A stretch of DNA of 44,117 bases, taken from positions 1-44,117 of the forward strand of contig CAMQZX010000005.1 of NCBI GenBank assembly GCA_947039785.1, written 5' to 3'. The stretch is from an uncultured Lachnospiraceae bacterium. Its GTDB lineage: Bacteria > Bacillota > Clostridia > Lachnospirales > Lachnospiraceae. A program made the position numbers and the translations under genes. Positions 1-7,560 of this stretch are shown in pieces (positions within the stretch are counted from its first letter, which is position 1; each line of letters starts with the position of its first letter). Under the pieces are notes generated by a model, which saw only the letters and a list, made by a program, of their open reading frames with translations, did not search any database and was not told the origin of the DNA.

Positions 1-19
1 TATATTGTGTTACAATATA
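1..19. repeat. Inverted repeat at window edge, possible operator
   Basis: The first 19 bases form a perfect 8-bp inverted repeat with a 3-base spacer (TATATTGT-gtt-ACAATATA). The right arm contains a TACAAT hexamer at 11-16 that could be a -10 box for the gene at 129, in which case its -35 lies outside the window. It could equally be the AT-rich end of an upstream structure. What it does cannot be decided from this window. Confidence 0.35.
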
Positions 20-128
20 TTAGCAAAATATTAAGAAAAAATTACAGAGGCAGGCGGTAAATTTTATGAATTATGCGATTTTGCAGCCTGCGTTCATCAT
101 AGAATAAGAAGTAACTACGAGGTGGATT

Positions 129-1349
129 ATGAAGAAAACTAGAGTCAACAAAAAGGTATTAAATGCTTGCGGAGCTGCATTGGCTCTGTCTTTGATAGCT
201 GCAAATGTAAATTATTATTCCGTTGAAGTGGATGCTTCCACGGTGGATGTAAATGGTCAGGCAACCACGGTGATACCGGGAAGTCTGTCAATGAAATCTC
301 CAGCCGCATTGTCAACACTGGCATTGCCGGCATCAGCCTTTGGAACGCTGTCCTGGGCGAATCCTTCCACTGTGCCGTCTCAGTATTCCGGCTCTTATCC
401 GGTTGTACTGAAAGTGACGGATACGAAAGGAGCGGATTTTTCTAAGGTTCCGGGATGGAATGCGGCAAACAGTACTGTTACTGGTTCTGTTACCGTAGTG
501 GTAGAGAGTCTGGCACCTGCCACACCAGCACCGACTCAGGCACCGGAAACTCCCGCTGCCACACCAGTACCGACTCAGGCACCGGAAACTCCCGTTGCCA
601 CACCAGTACCGACTCAGGCACCGGAAACTCCGGGTGCAACAACTACTCCGGAAGATGAGGAGCCAGCGGACAGTGACATGCCCCAGCCGTCAGAAGTTCC
701 TTCTGATGATACTAAGACACCGGATGAGTCTGAGACACCGGATGTTACCGAAGCACCGCAGCTGCCGGAAGCACCATCAATAGAAGACGGATTTCCAGAT
801 GAGGAAAAATATGGCGAGCTGAAAAATGCATCTTATGAAGCATATGAAGTGGACGAAGAATATATGATTGAGGAGGAAGGAGTCGGTGCGGCAGCGCCAG
901 CCACTCAGTCCAATACATATAAAATTGCCGGAAGTAAGCCTCTTGTTGGCGGTAATATTGCCAACAACGGATATGGCGGAAGCACTGCGAAGCCAACATC
1001 CACACCGGCAGCTTCAAGTAGTGGAAACTCTTCCAATAGAACTGGTAATACAGGCAGTAACAGCAGTACGGGAAGCTCCTACAATTCTGCAGCTTCCAGC
1101 CAAACCAACGCAAGCAGCTCCCAGAATACCGGAAGCAATTATAATTCAGGCTCCACAAGCAAGTCCGGCAACCGTTCTGTTGCCATGGTGACCACAAAGC
1201 GTTACGGCGTATTGACTGGAGATGACACAGAGATCTTCCCTTATGCCGCAACAGGAATCTTTTCCATGCTGGTGGCAGCGTTTACGTTTTTTACCATGCG
1301 TTCAAGAAGAAAAGTGGTAAGCAAAGCCACAGAGGAAGAAGAAAAATAA
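129..1349 (+). CDS. Exported Pro/Thr-repeat protein with sortase-like C-terminal signal
   Basis: A 406-residue protein of unknown function, starting at the ATG behind GAGGTGG. Residues 1-36 look like a signal peptide (basic start, then an Ala/Leu core). Residues 131-169 hold three 13-residue repeats of the form ATPVPTQAPETPV. About 175-255 is very acidic, and about 275-352 is a Ser/Asn/Gly/Thr-rich flexible stretch. The C-terminus has LTGDD at 362-366, a hydrophobic segment at 371-390 and the basic run RSRRK at 391-395. That is the layout of a sortase sorting signal, and xTGD variants are common in Lachnospiraceae, although there is no canonical LPxTG. I infer a cell-wall-anchored surface protein with a linker-like middle. 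A hairpin with a T-tract follows the gene at 1374-1407. Confidence 0.75.
   Translation: MKKTRVNKKVLNACGAALALSLIAANVNYYSVEVDASTVDVNGQATTVIPGSLSMKSPAALSTLALPASAFGTLSWANPSTVPSQYSGSYPVVLKVTDTKGADFSKVPGWNAANSTVTGSVTVVVESLAPATPAPTQAPETPAATPVPTQAPETPVATPVPTQAPETPGATTTPEDEEPADSDMPQPSEVPSDDTKTPDESETPDVTEAPQLPEAPSIEDGFPDEEKYGELKNASYEAYEVDEEYMIEEEGVGAAAPATQSNTYKIAGSKPLVGGNIANNGYGGSTAKPTSTPAASSSGNSSNRTGNTGSNSSTGSSYNSAASSQTNASSSQNTGSNYNSGSTSKSGNRSVAMVTTKRYGVLTGDDTEIFPYAATGIFSMLVAAFTFFTMRSRRKVVSKATEEEEK
519..635 (+). repeat. Three tandem 39-bp repeats in the surface protein gene
   Basis: Three consecutive 39-bp units (519-557, 558-596, 597-635) encode the 13-residue Pro/Thr repeat. Units 1 and 2 are nearly identical. 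Unit 3 diverges in its last bases. In-frame units of this kind can change copy number by slippage or recombination without breaking the reading frame. Confidence 0.9.
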
Positions 1350-1373
1350 GAATATTGAGAATAGTCAAACAAC

Positions 1374-1407
1374 CCCTCCCATATATTGTTATGGGAGGGA
1401 TGTTTTT
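1374..1407 (+). terminator. Terminator hairpin whose 3' arm carries the next Shine-Dalgarno
   Basis: CCCTCCCAT (1374-1382) pairs with ATGGGAGGG (1391-1399), extended by one A-T pair, and T5 follows at 1403-1407. This is a good intrinsic terminator for the upstream gene. The same 3' arm holds GGGAGG (1393-1398), the only Shine-Dalgarno for the ATG at 1408, so the folded hairpin would also hide that ribosome site. Confidence 0.8.
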
Positions 1408-1758
1408 ATGAAAGGAAAATCAATTTTAAAAGGTCTGATGGGCGCGTATTTTCTGACCGCTTTGCTGCTGCTAATACTTGCATTTTTGTTGTTTAAGTTT
1501 GACCTGCAGGAACATATGGTGGGGGCAGGGATTACGGTTGTCTACATACTGTCCTGTTTTTTGGGAGGCTGTATCGTGGGAAAGGGAGCACGGCAGCAGA
1601 AATACCTGTGGGGAGCTTTGACAGGAATTGCGTATTTTCTGCTTTTGGTGGGAGTATCCTGTGTTGTGGAACGGGGGATTTCCATGAGCATGCCCCGTAT
1701 GATCACCACGTTTGCCCTCTGTCTGGGAGGTGGAATGTTAGGAGGAATGCTGGCGTAA
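1408..1758 (+). CDS. TIGR04086 family membrane protein
   Basis: A 116-residue, very hydrophobic protein with four predicted membrane helices (about 10-30, 38-58, 66-87, 97-116) and Gly-rich packing motifs (GGCIVGKG, GGGMLGG). Its size, composition and place just before the SCIFF precursor match the uncharacterised TIGR04086 family, which in Clostridia usually sits between yajC and the SCIFF-scfB-secDF genes. Function is unknown. The context suggests a link to the Sec/YajC membrane machinery. The start is ATG 1408, nine bases after GGGAGG, which lies inside the upstream terminator hairpin. Confidence 0.8.
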   Translation: MKGKSILKGLMGAYFLTALLLLILAFLLFKFDLQEHMVGAGITVVYILSCFLGGCIVGKGARQQKYLWGALTGIAYFLLLVGVSCVVERGISMSMPRMITTFALCLGGGMLGGMLA

Positions 1759-1800
1759 AATCCGGCAATTTCACAGGTAAGCTAAAATCTAAAAAAAACT

Positions 1801-1828
1801 TTGAAATTTCCATATTATGTGTTATACT
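1801..1828 (+). promoter_or_regulatory. Promoter of the SCIFF precursor gene
   Basis: TTGAAA (1801-1806) and TATACT (1823-1828) are separated by 16 bases, each one mismatch from the sigma-A consensus. They lie 39 bases before the SCIFF start, so the precursor can be transcribed independently of the TIGR04086 gene. Confidence 0.7.
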
Positions 1829-1866
1829 GTATGCGATAAACATAAATGATTTTGGAGGAGTAAGCT

Positions 1867-2010
1867 ATGAAACACATCAAGACATTAAATACAAAGAACC
1901 TGCAGAACACAGTAAAAAAAGGTGGATGCGGTGAATGTCAGACATCCTGCCAGTCAGCTTGCAAGACTTCCTGTACAGTAGGAAATCAGAGCTGCGAGAG
2001 CACAAAATAA
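1867..2010 (+). CDS. scfA: SCIFF ranthipeptide precursor (six cysteines in forty-five residues)
   Basis: A 47-residue peptide too short for ordinary gene callers. It has a basic leader (MKHIKTLNTKNLQNTVKKGG) followed by a Cys-rich core with exactly six cysteines at 21, 24, 28, 32, 36 and 43. The start ATG follows GGAGGAG (1854-1860) with a six-base spacer. The family (TIGR03973) is nearly universal in Clostridia. The radical-SAM enzyme ScfB installs a thioether bridge from Cys sulfur to a Thr alpha-carbon in the core, giving a ranthipeptide. Thr residues lie between the cysteines here (26, 34, 37). The final product's role is not settled, and signalling has been proposed in some clostridia. 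It has its own promoter and a terminator immediately downstream. Confidence 0.95.
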   Translation: MKHIKTLNTKNLQNTVKKGGCGECQTSCQSACKTSCTVGNQSCESTK

Positions 2011-2035
2011 TAATAGTAAATTTGCATACCCAAAG

Positions 2036-2061
2036 CAGCGGTGGTAGAACCGCTGTTTTTT
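2036..2061 (+). terminator. Terminator/attenuator between SCIFF precursor and maturase
   Basis: CAGCGGT (2036-2042) pairs perfectly with ACCGCTG (2049-2055) across a six-base loop, and T6 follows. It sits between the peptide gene and its maturase gene. Partial read-through would give many precursor transcripts per maturase transcript, as in many RiPP operons. Confidence 0.85.
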
Positions 2062-2093
2062 GGCGTTGCCGATTAGGAAGGGATTGAATTACC

Positions 2094-3464
2094 ATGAGTT
2101 TGGTACATCGATATAGAAACAACGGATATAATATTGTTCTGGATATCAACAGCGGATGCATCCATGTGGTGGACGAGCTGGTGTATGAAGTGATTGGTTT
2201 GATGGATCAGGGCCTTGAGAAAGAGGAGATTCAAAATCAGTTGGTATCTCAATACGCCGAAGAAGAGATCAGGGATGCACTGGAGGAATGCCAGGAACTG
2301 ATTGATCAGCAGATGCTGTTTACAGAGGATATATATGAAAATGCCATTGAACAGTTCTCAGAAAATCACGAGACGGTGGTGAAGGCACTGTGTCTTCATA
2401 TTGCTCATGACTGTAATCTGGCATGCAGATATTGCTTTGCAGAAGAGGGAGAGTATCACGGTCACAGAGAGTTGATGACTTATGAGACTGGTAAGCAGGC
2501 TCTGGACTTTCTCATTGCCAATTCCGGAAGCAGAAGAAATCTGGAAGTGGACTTCTTCGGAGGGGAACCCTTGATGAACTGGAAGGTGGTCAAGGACCTG
2601 GTTGCCTATGGCCGACAGCAGGAGAAGCTGCACAATAAAAATTTCCGGTTTACGATCACAACCAACGGCGTATTGCTCAACGATGAGATGATGGAGTTTG
2701 CCAACAAAGAGATGGGCAATGTGGTGCTGAGTGTGGATGGCAGAAAGGAAGTTCATGATTTCATGCGTCCTTTCCCCAAGGGAGCAGGAAGCTATGATCT
2801 GATTCTGCCCAAATTCCAGAAATTTGCGGAAAGCCGCAATCAGGACAAATACTATGTGAGAGGTACATTTACCCGTCATAATCTGGATTTTTCCAAGGAT
2901 GTGCTGCATCTGGCAGACCTTGGATTTAAGCAGATATCCGTGGAGCCGGTGGTGGCTCCCGATGAGGCTGACTATGCCATCCGCAGAGAAGATCTTCCTC
3001 AGATTTTTGAGGAATATGATGCTTTGTCCCGTGAGATGATCCAGAGGGAAAAAGAAGGAAAAGGTTTTAATTTCTTTCACTTTATGATAGACTTGACAGG
3101 TGGTCCTTGTGTGTATAAGAGATTATCCGGCTGCGGTTCCGGTACAGAATATCTGGCGGTGACTCCCTGGGGTGATCTGTATCCCTGCCATCAGTTTGTT
3201 GGCGAGGAGAAATTTTTGATGGGAAATGTCTGGGATGGAATCAAGACTCCTGAGATTCAGAAGGATTTCCGTCATTGCAACGTGTACACCAAGGAAGAAT
3301 GTAAGAACTGTTTTGCCAGATTTTACTGCAGCGGCGGCTGTGCTGCCAATTCTTACAACATGCACAACACGATTCATTCTACCTATGAAATCGGATGCGA
3401 ACTCCAGCGTAAGCGTGTGGAGTGTGCCATCATGATAAAAGCTGCTTTGGCAGATGAAAACTAG
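2094..3464 (+). CDS. scfB: Thioether cross-link-forming SCIFF peptide maturase (radical SAM/SPASM)
   Basis: A 456-residue radical-SAM enzyme that modifies the peptide encoded just upstream. The first ~95 residues form the small PqqD-like peptide-recognition region typical of RiPP maturases. The SAM-binding 4Fe-4S motif CxxxCxxC is CNLACRYC, at Cys107, Cys111 and Cys114, followed by an FFGGEPL motif. The C-terminal SPASM region is Cys-rich (GCGSGTEYLAV...YPC, then CKNC and YCSGGC) and would bind two auxiliary Fe-S clusters. Length and architecture fit TIGR03974. The start is ATG 2094 behind AGGAAGGG (2075-2082). It is followed after 15 bases by secDF, the usual clostridial order. Confidence 0.95.
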   Translation: MSLVHRYRNNGYNIVLDINSGCIHVVDELVYEVIGLMDQGLEKEEIQNQLVSQYAEEEIRDALEECQELIDQQMLFTEDIYENAIEQFSENHETVVKALCLHIAHDCNLACRYCFAEEGEYHGHRELMTYETGKQALDFLIANSGSRRNLEVDFFGGEPLMNWKVVKDLVAYGRQQEKLHNKNFRFTITTNGVLLNDEMMEFANKEMGNVVLSVDGRKEVHDFMRPFPKGAGSYDLILPKFQKFAESRNQDKYYVRGTFTRHNLDFSKDVLHLADLGFKQISVEPVVAPDEADYAIRREDLPQIFEEYDALSREMIQREKEGKGFNFFHFMIDLTGGPCVYKRLSGCGSGTEYLAVTPWGDLYPCHQFVGEEKFLMGNVWDGIKTPEIQKDFRHCNVYTKEECKNCFARFYCSGGCAANSYNMHNTIHSTYEIGCELQRKRVECAIMIKAALADEN

Positions 3465-3479
3465 AAAGGAAATGAAGAA

Positions 3480-5624
3480 ATGAAGAAAAACAGAGGAATA
3501 CTTGTCCTGGTTTTAACTGTGATCATCCTTGGCTTTCTTTCCTATACAACGATTATGGGATGGGGACCTACAGGAACCGGAGCAGCCAAGAACATTAATC
3601 TGGGACTGGATCTGTCCGGTGGTGTCAGCATTACATATCAGACGACGGACAAGAATCCAAGCAGCGAAGATATGGACGACACCATCTACAAGCTGCAAAA
3701 ACGTGTGGAACAGTACAGTACCGAGGCGCAGGTATATCAGGAAGGTGACAACCGCATCAATGTGGAGATTCCCGGTGTAACGGATGCCAATGAGATTTTG
3801 GAAGATTTAGGTAAGCCAGGTTCTCTGGTATTCCAGGATTCCGAGGGAAACACTGTTTTGGAAGGTTCTGACGTTGCCAGTGCGGAGGGCCAGGTGGCTC
3901 AGGATCAGACAAGCAAGAATAACGAATACATTGTAAGTCTTACCTTTACCGAGGAGGGCGCTGACAAGTTTGCAGAAGTAACCAGTGCAAACGTAGGTAA
4001 GCAGATTTCCATCGTATATGACGGTGAGATTATCAGTGCTCCTAGGGTTCAGGAAGCTATCACTGGCGGTAAATGCCAGATTGACGGAATGGCATCCATC
4101 GAGGAAGCCAAGGATCTGGCGTCCTTTATCCGCATCGGTGGATTGAAGCTGGAACTTACTGAGCTTCGTTCCAGTGTGGTTGCCGCACAGCTTGGCGTGG
4201 ACGCAATTAAAACCAGTCTTCAGGCCGGAGCCATTGGTCTGATCATAGTAATGTTGTTTATGATTTTCGTATACCGCATTCCTGGCTTGGTTGCTTCCAT
4301 TGCATTGTTAGTTTATACAACTTTGATTTTGATTACGTTAAATGCTTTTGATATTACTTTGACTTTGCCAGGTATCGCAGGTATTATCCTGGGCATCGGT
4401 ATGGCAGTGGATGCCAACGTAATTATTTATGCCCGTATTCAGGAGGAAATTGGTGCCGGAGTAACGGTGAAAAATGCCATCAAGGCAGGTTTCCAGAAGG
4501 CCTTTTCCGCCATCTTTGACGGTAATATCACCACATTGATTGCTTCTTTCGTGTTGATGTGGCTTGGCTCCGGTAGTGTGAAGGGATTTGCTTACACACT
4601 GGCTTTGGGTATTGTAATGTCTATGTTCAGTGCGCTGGTAGTATCCAGATACGTAATGCGTGCGTTCTATGCGATTGGTGTTCATGATGAGAAATTCTAT
4701 GGCAAAGCCAAAGAACGTAAAGTCATCAACTTTATCGGACATAAAAAAGTATTTTTTGCAATTTCCATCATCTGTATTCTGGTTGGACCGATTGCCATGG
4801 GAGTCTTCCACGGTTCTCAGGGCAAAGCCTTAAACTACAGCCTGGATTTCATGGGCGGAACGGCAACAACTGTAATGTTCAATGAAGATATGCCGATGGA
4901 AGAAATTGATGCTAACGTGGTACCTGTTGTAGAAGAAATCACAGGAGATGCCAATGTACAGGCGACCAAGGTGGTAGATACCAATCAGGTGGTAATTAAA
5001 ACTCGTGAGCTGAGTCTGGAAGAGAGACAGGAAATGAACGCAGCCATGGTTGAGAAATTTGATGTGGACGAGGATTTAATTACAGCTGAGAGTATTTCAT
5101 CCACTGTAAGTGCTGAGATGCAGAGAGACGCCATTATGGCGGTGATCGTGGCAACCTTCTTCATGTTGATTTACATCTGGTTCCGCTTTAAGGATATCCG
5201 GTTTGCAGGAAGTGCGGTTCTGGCATTGCTTCATGATGTGCTTGTGGTACTGGCATTTTACGCAGTGGCACGTACCTCTGTGGGTAACACCTTCATCGCA
5301 TGTATGCTGACCATCGTAGGTTACTCCATCAATGCCACCATCGTTATCTTTGACCGTATCCGTGAGAACATGCAAACTAAGAAGAGAAAACAGGATCTGG
5401 CAGAAATTGTGAATATGAGTGTGACTCAGACACTGACCAGAAGTATTTATACTTCATTCACCACCTTTGTTATGGTATTGCTTCTGTTTATTCTGGGTGT
5501 GTCATCGATCCGTGAATTTGCTCTGCCATTGATGGTAGGTATCATCTGTGGTGCTTACTCTTCCGTATGTATTACAGGCTCTCTGTGGTACGTGATGAAA
5601 ACAAGACAGATGAAAAATAAATAG
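3480..5624 (+). CDS. secDF: Protein translocase subunit SecDF (fused)
   Basis: A 714-residue fusion of SecD and SecF, which use the proton motive force to help the Sec channel complete protein export. The N-terminal helix is followed by the SecD signature NLGLDLSGGVSITYQ and the P1 periplasmic-type domain. The SecD membrane bundle contains GMAVDANVIIYARI, with Asp311 as the likely proton-relay residue. SecF begins near residue 413 and has its own DFMGGT motif, then INATIVIFDRIREN in the membrane bundle. A single fused chain is usual in many Firmicutes. It starts at ATG 3480 behind AAAGGAA, 15 bases after scfB, so the two are probably cotranscribed. A strong terminator follows. Confidence 0.95.
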   Translation: MKKNRGILVLVLTVIILGFLSYTTIMGWGPTGTGAAKNINLGLDLSGGVSITYQTTDKNPSSEDMDDTIYKLQKRVEQYSTEAQVYQEGDNRINVEIPGVTDANEILEDLGKPGSLVFQDSEGNTVLEGSDVASAEGQVAQDQTSKNNEYIVSLTFTEEGADKFAEVTSANVGKQISIVYDGEIISAPRVQEAITGGKCQIDGMASIEEAKDLASFIRIGGLKLELTELRSSVVAAQLGVDAIKTSLQAGAIGLIIVMLFMIFVYRIPGLVASIALLVYTTLILITLNAFDITLTLPGIAGIILGIGMAVDANVIIYARIQEEIGAGVTVKNAIKAGFQKAFSAIFDGNITTLIASFVLMWLGSGSVKGFAYTLALGIVMSMFSALVVSRYVMRAFYAIGVHDEKFYGKAKERKVINFIGHKKVFFAISIICILVGPIAMGVFHGSQGKALNYSLDFMGGTATTVMFNEDMPMEEIDANVVPVVEEITGDANVQATKVVDTNQVVIKTRELSLEERQEMNAAMVEKFDVDEDLITAESISSTVSAEMQRDAIMAVIVATFFMLIYIWFRFKDIRFAGSAVLALLHDVLVVLAFYAVARTSVGNTFIACMLTIVGYSINATIVIFDRIRENMQTKKRKQDLAEIVNMSVTQTLTRSIYTSFTTFVMVLLLFILGVSSIREFALPLMVGIICGAYSSVCITGSLWYVMKTRQMKNK

Positions 5625-5637
5625 TTCAGTAACAGTA

Positions 5638-5678
5638 TAAAAGCTGCCAGACCTGGCTTTGTCAGGCGGCAGCTTTTG
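5638..5678 (+). terminator. Terminator after secDF
   Basis: AAGCTGCC (5641-5648) pairs with GGCAGCTT (5668-5675). An inner CCTG/CAGG stem extends it, and TTTT ends the structure. It closes the SCIFF-secDF transcription unit. Confidence 0.85.
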
Positions 5679-5721
5679 TCTTATATATATGACATTCTTA
5701 AAGGGAGGAAAATAAAAGAAT

Positions 5722-7434
5722 ATGGAGCGTTGGGTAGTAACGGCAAAAAAGGCGGATTTTCGGAAAATCGGTCAGAGGTTTCACATTGATCCGGTAACTG
5801 CCAGAATCATCCGCAACCGGGATATCATCGAAGAAGGGGAAATTGATGAATATCTCAACGGAAATCTGAGAAGCCTTCATTCTGCCAGGCTGATGAAAGA
5901 TATGGATAAGGCAGTGGCGTTGATCCGTCAGGCGGTGGAGGAAAAACGAAAAATCCGCATCATTGGAGATTATGATATTGATGGAGTCATGTCCACTTAT
6001 ATTCTGTTGGAGGGAATGACCAGAATCGGAGCCTGCGTAGACACCTATATTCCAGACCGGATTCAGGACGGCTATGGAATGCATGAGCATCTGGTGCATC
6101 GTGCAGCCGACGATGGTATCGAGATGATCATCACCTGTGACAATGGAATTGCCGCAGCAAAAGAGATTGCTCTTGCAAAATCTCTGGGAATGACCATGAT
6201 TGTCACAGACCACCACAACATTCCCTATGAGGAAAAGGACGGGGTGAGGACCAGTATTCTTCCGCCTGCCGATGCGGTGGTCAATCCCAAGCAGGAGGAT
6301 TGTGCCTATCCATTTAAGCATCTTTGCGGAGCGGCAGTGGCTTATAAGCTGATCACAGCTCTCTATGAAGACTGGGAGATTTCACCTGATGAGCATGAGG
6401 GGTTTTTGGAGATGGTTGCCATTGCCACGGTGGGAGATGTGATGGATCTTCTGGGGGAAAACAGGATTTTGGTGAAGGAAGGACTAAAGCGTCTGCAGCA
6501 TCCGAAAAATCTGGGGATTAAAGCTTTGATTGAAGCTACTCAGTTAAGTCAGAAGCTCATCGGCGCTTATCACATCGGCTTTGTGCTGGGGCCGTGTATC
6601 AATGCCAGCGGACGTCTGGATACGGCATCCCGTTCTCTGCAGCTTTTAAAGGCGTCTACAAGGGAAGAGGCTGCAAAGCTGGCGGGGGACCTTCAGGCCA
6701 TGAATGAGAGCCGTAAGGCAATGACTGCCAAAGGCGTGGAGGCTGCAGTGGAGCTGGTGGAAACTAGTTCTCTGAAAGAAGACAGGGTGCTGGTGGTATA
6801 CCTTCCTGACTGTCACGAAAGCCTGGCAGGCATCATTGCCGGGCGTCTCCGGGAAAAGTATCACAAGCCGGTATTTGTCCTGACAAGAGGAGAGAAGGAT
6901 GTGAAAGGCTCAGGCCGTTCCATCGAGACCTACTCCATGTACGATGAATTGATCAAATGTAAGGAGCTTTTGATTCAGTTCGGCGGTCACCCCATGGCGG
7001 CGGGCCTGTCTCTGGCAGAGGAGAATGTGCCCATGTTCCGGAACATGATAAATGATGCCTGTACCTTGACGGAGCGTGATCTGATGCCCAAGATTACCAT
7101 TGATGTGCCCATGCCTTTGTCTTATCTGAGAACTTCTCTGGTGGAGGAGCTTACCCTTTTGGAGCCTTTTGGAAAGGGAAATCCCCGGCCGTTGTTTGCA
7201 CAAAAGGGAATTTGTGTGTTAGAATCCCGGATTCTTGGCAAAAATAGGAATGTGGTTCAGATGAAAGTAAAAGACGGCGCAGGTAATGTGATACCCGCAG
7301 TCTATTTTGGGGATGGAGACAGCTTTGCCAGACGGGCATCACTGCCGGAACCCATGGATATCGTTTATTATCCCCAGATACACAGCTGGCAGGGAAGGGA
7401 ATCTTTGCGGATCACTATACAGAACTATCAGTAG
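5722..7434 (+). CDS. recJ: Single-stranded-DNA-specific exonuclease RecJ
   Basis: A 570-residue DHH-family nuclease that degrades single-stranded DNA 5' to 3' in recombination and repair. Motif I is GDYDIDG (Asp83, Asp85, Asp87). The DHH motif is VTDHH (Asp163-His164-His165). The DHHA1 motif GGHPMAAG (421-428) carries the conserved Gly-Gly-His. The C-terminal OB-like domain is present, and the length is normal for Firmicutes. The start is ATG 5722 behind AGGGAGG (5702-5708) with a rather long 13-base spacer. In Bacillus the order is secDF-recJ-apt-relA. Here apt is missing. Confidence 0.95.
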   Translation: MERWVVTAKKADFRKIGQRFHIDPVTARIIRNRDIIEEGEIDEYLNGNLRSLHSARLMKDMDKAVALIRQAVEEKRKIRIIGDYDIDGVMSTYILLEGMTRIGACVDTYIPDRIQDGYGMHEHLVHRAADDGIEMIITCDNGIAAAKEIALAKSLGMTMIVTDHHNIPYEEKDGVRTSILPPADAVVNPKQEDCAYPFKHLCGAAVAYKLITALYEDWEISPDEHEGFLEMVAIATVGDVMDLLGENRILVKEGLKRLQHPKNLGIKALIEATQLSQKLIGAYHIGFVLGPCINASGRLDTASRSLQLLKASTREEAAKLAGDLQAMNESRKAMTAKGVEAAVELVETSSLKEDRVLVVYLPDCHESLAGIIAGRLREKYHKPVFVLTRGEKDVKGSGRSIETYSMYDELIKCKELLIQFGGHPMAAGLSLAEENVPMFRNMINDACTLTERDLMPKITIDVPMPLSYLRTSLVEELTLLEPFGKGNPRPLFAQKGICVLESRILGKNRNVVQMKVKDGAGNVIPAVYFGDGDSFARRASLPEPMDIVYYPQIHSWQGRESLRITIQNYQ

Positions 7435-7459
7435 CACTACATCATATATCTTGCGGTAT

Positions 7460-7504
7460 GTACGTTTAGGCGTACTTGAATATATAGAAAAAAGATGTTA
7501 TACT
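7460..7504 (+). promoter_or_regulatory. rel promoter with adjacent GTACG/CGTAC inverted repeat
   Basis: TTGAAT (7476-7481) and TATACT (7499-7504) are separated by exactly 17 bases. The perfect 5-bp inverted repeat GTACG (7460-7464)/CGTAC (7471-7475) ends against the -35 box and could be an operator. The transcript would have a leader of about 50 bases before the GTG start. Confidence 0.65.
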
Positions 7505-7560
7505 AATCGGGGAAATTTAGAGAATTATAACGAATGAAAATGAAGAGCAGGTGATGAACA

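Noticed and set aside
519-635. Short regular repeats considered as a CRISPR array
   Set aside because: The units are directly adjacent with no unique spacers and lie in frame within a coding sequence.
2358-3080. A 240-codon minus-strand frame opposite scfB
   Set aside because: Antisense shadow of a gene with clear radical-SAM motifs; no start signal or recognisable protein.
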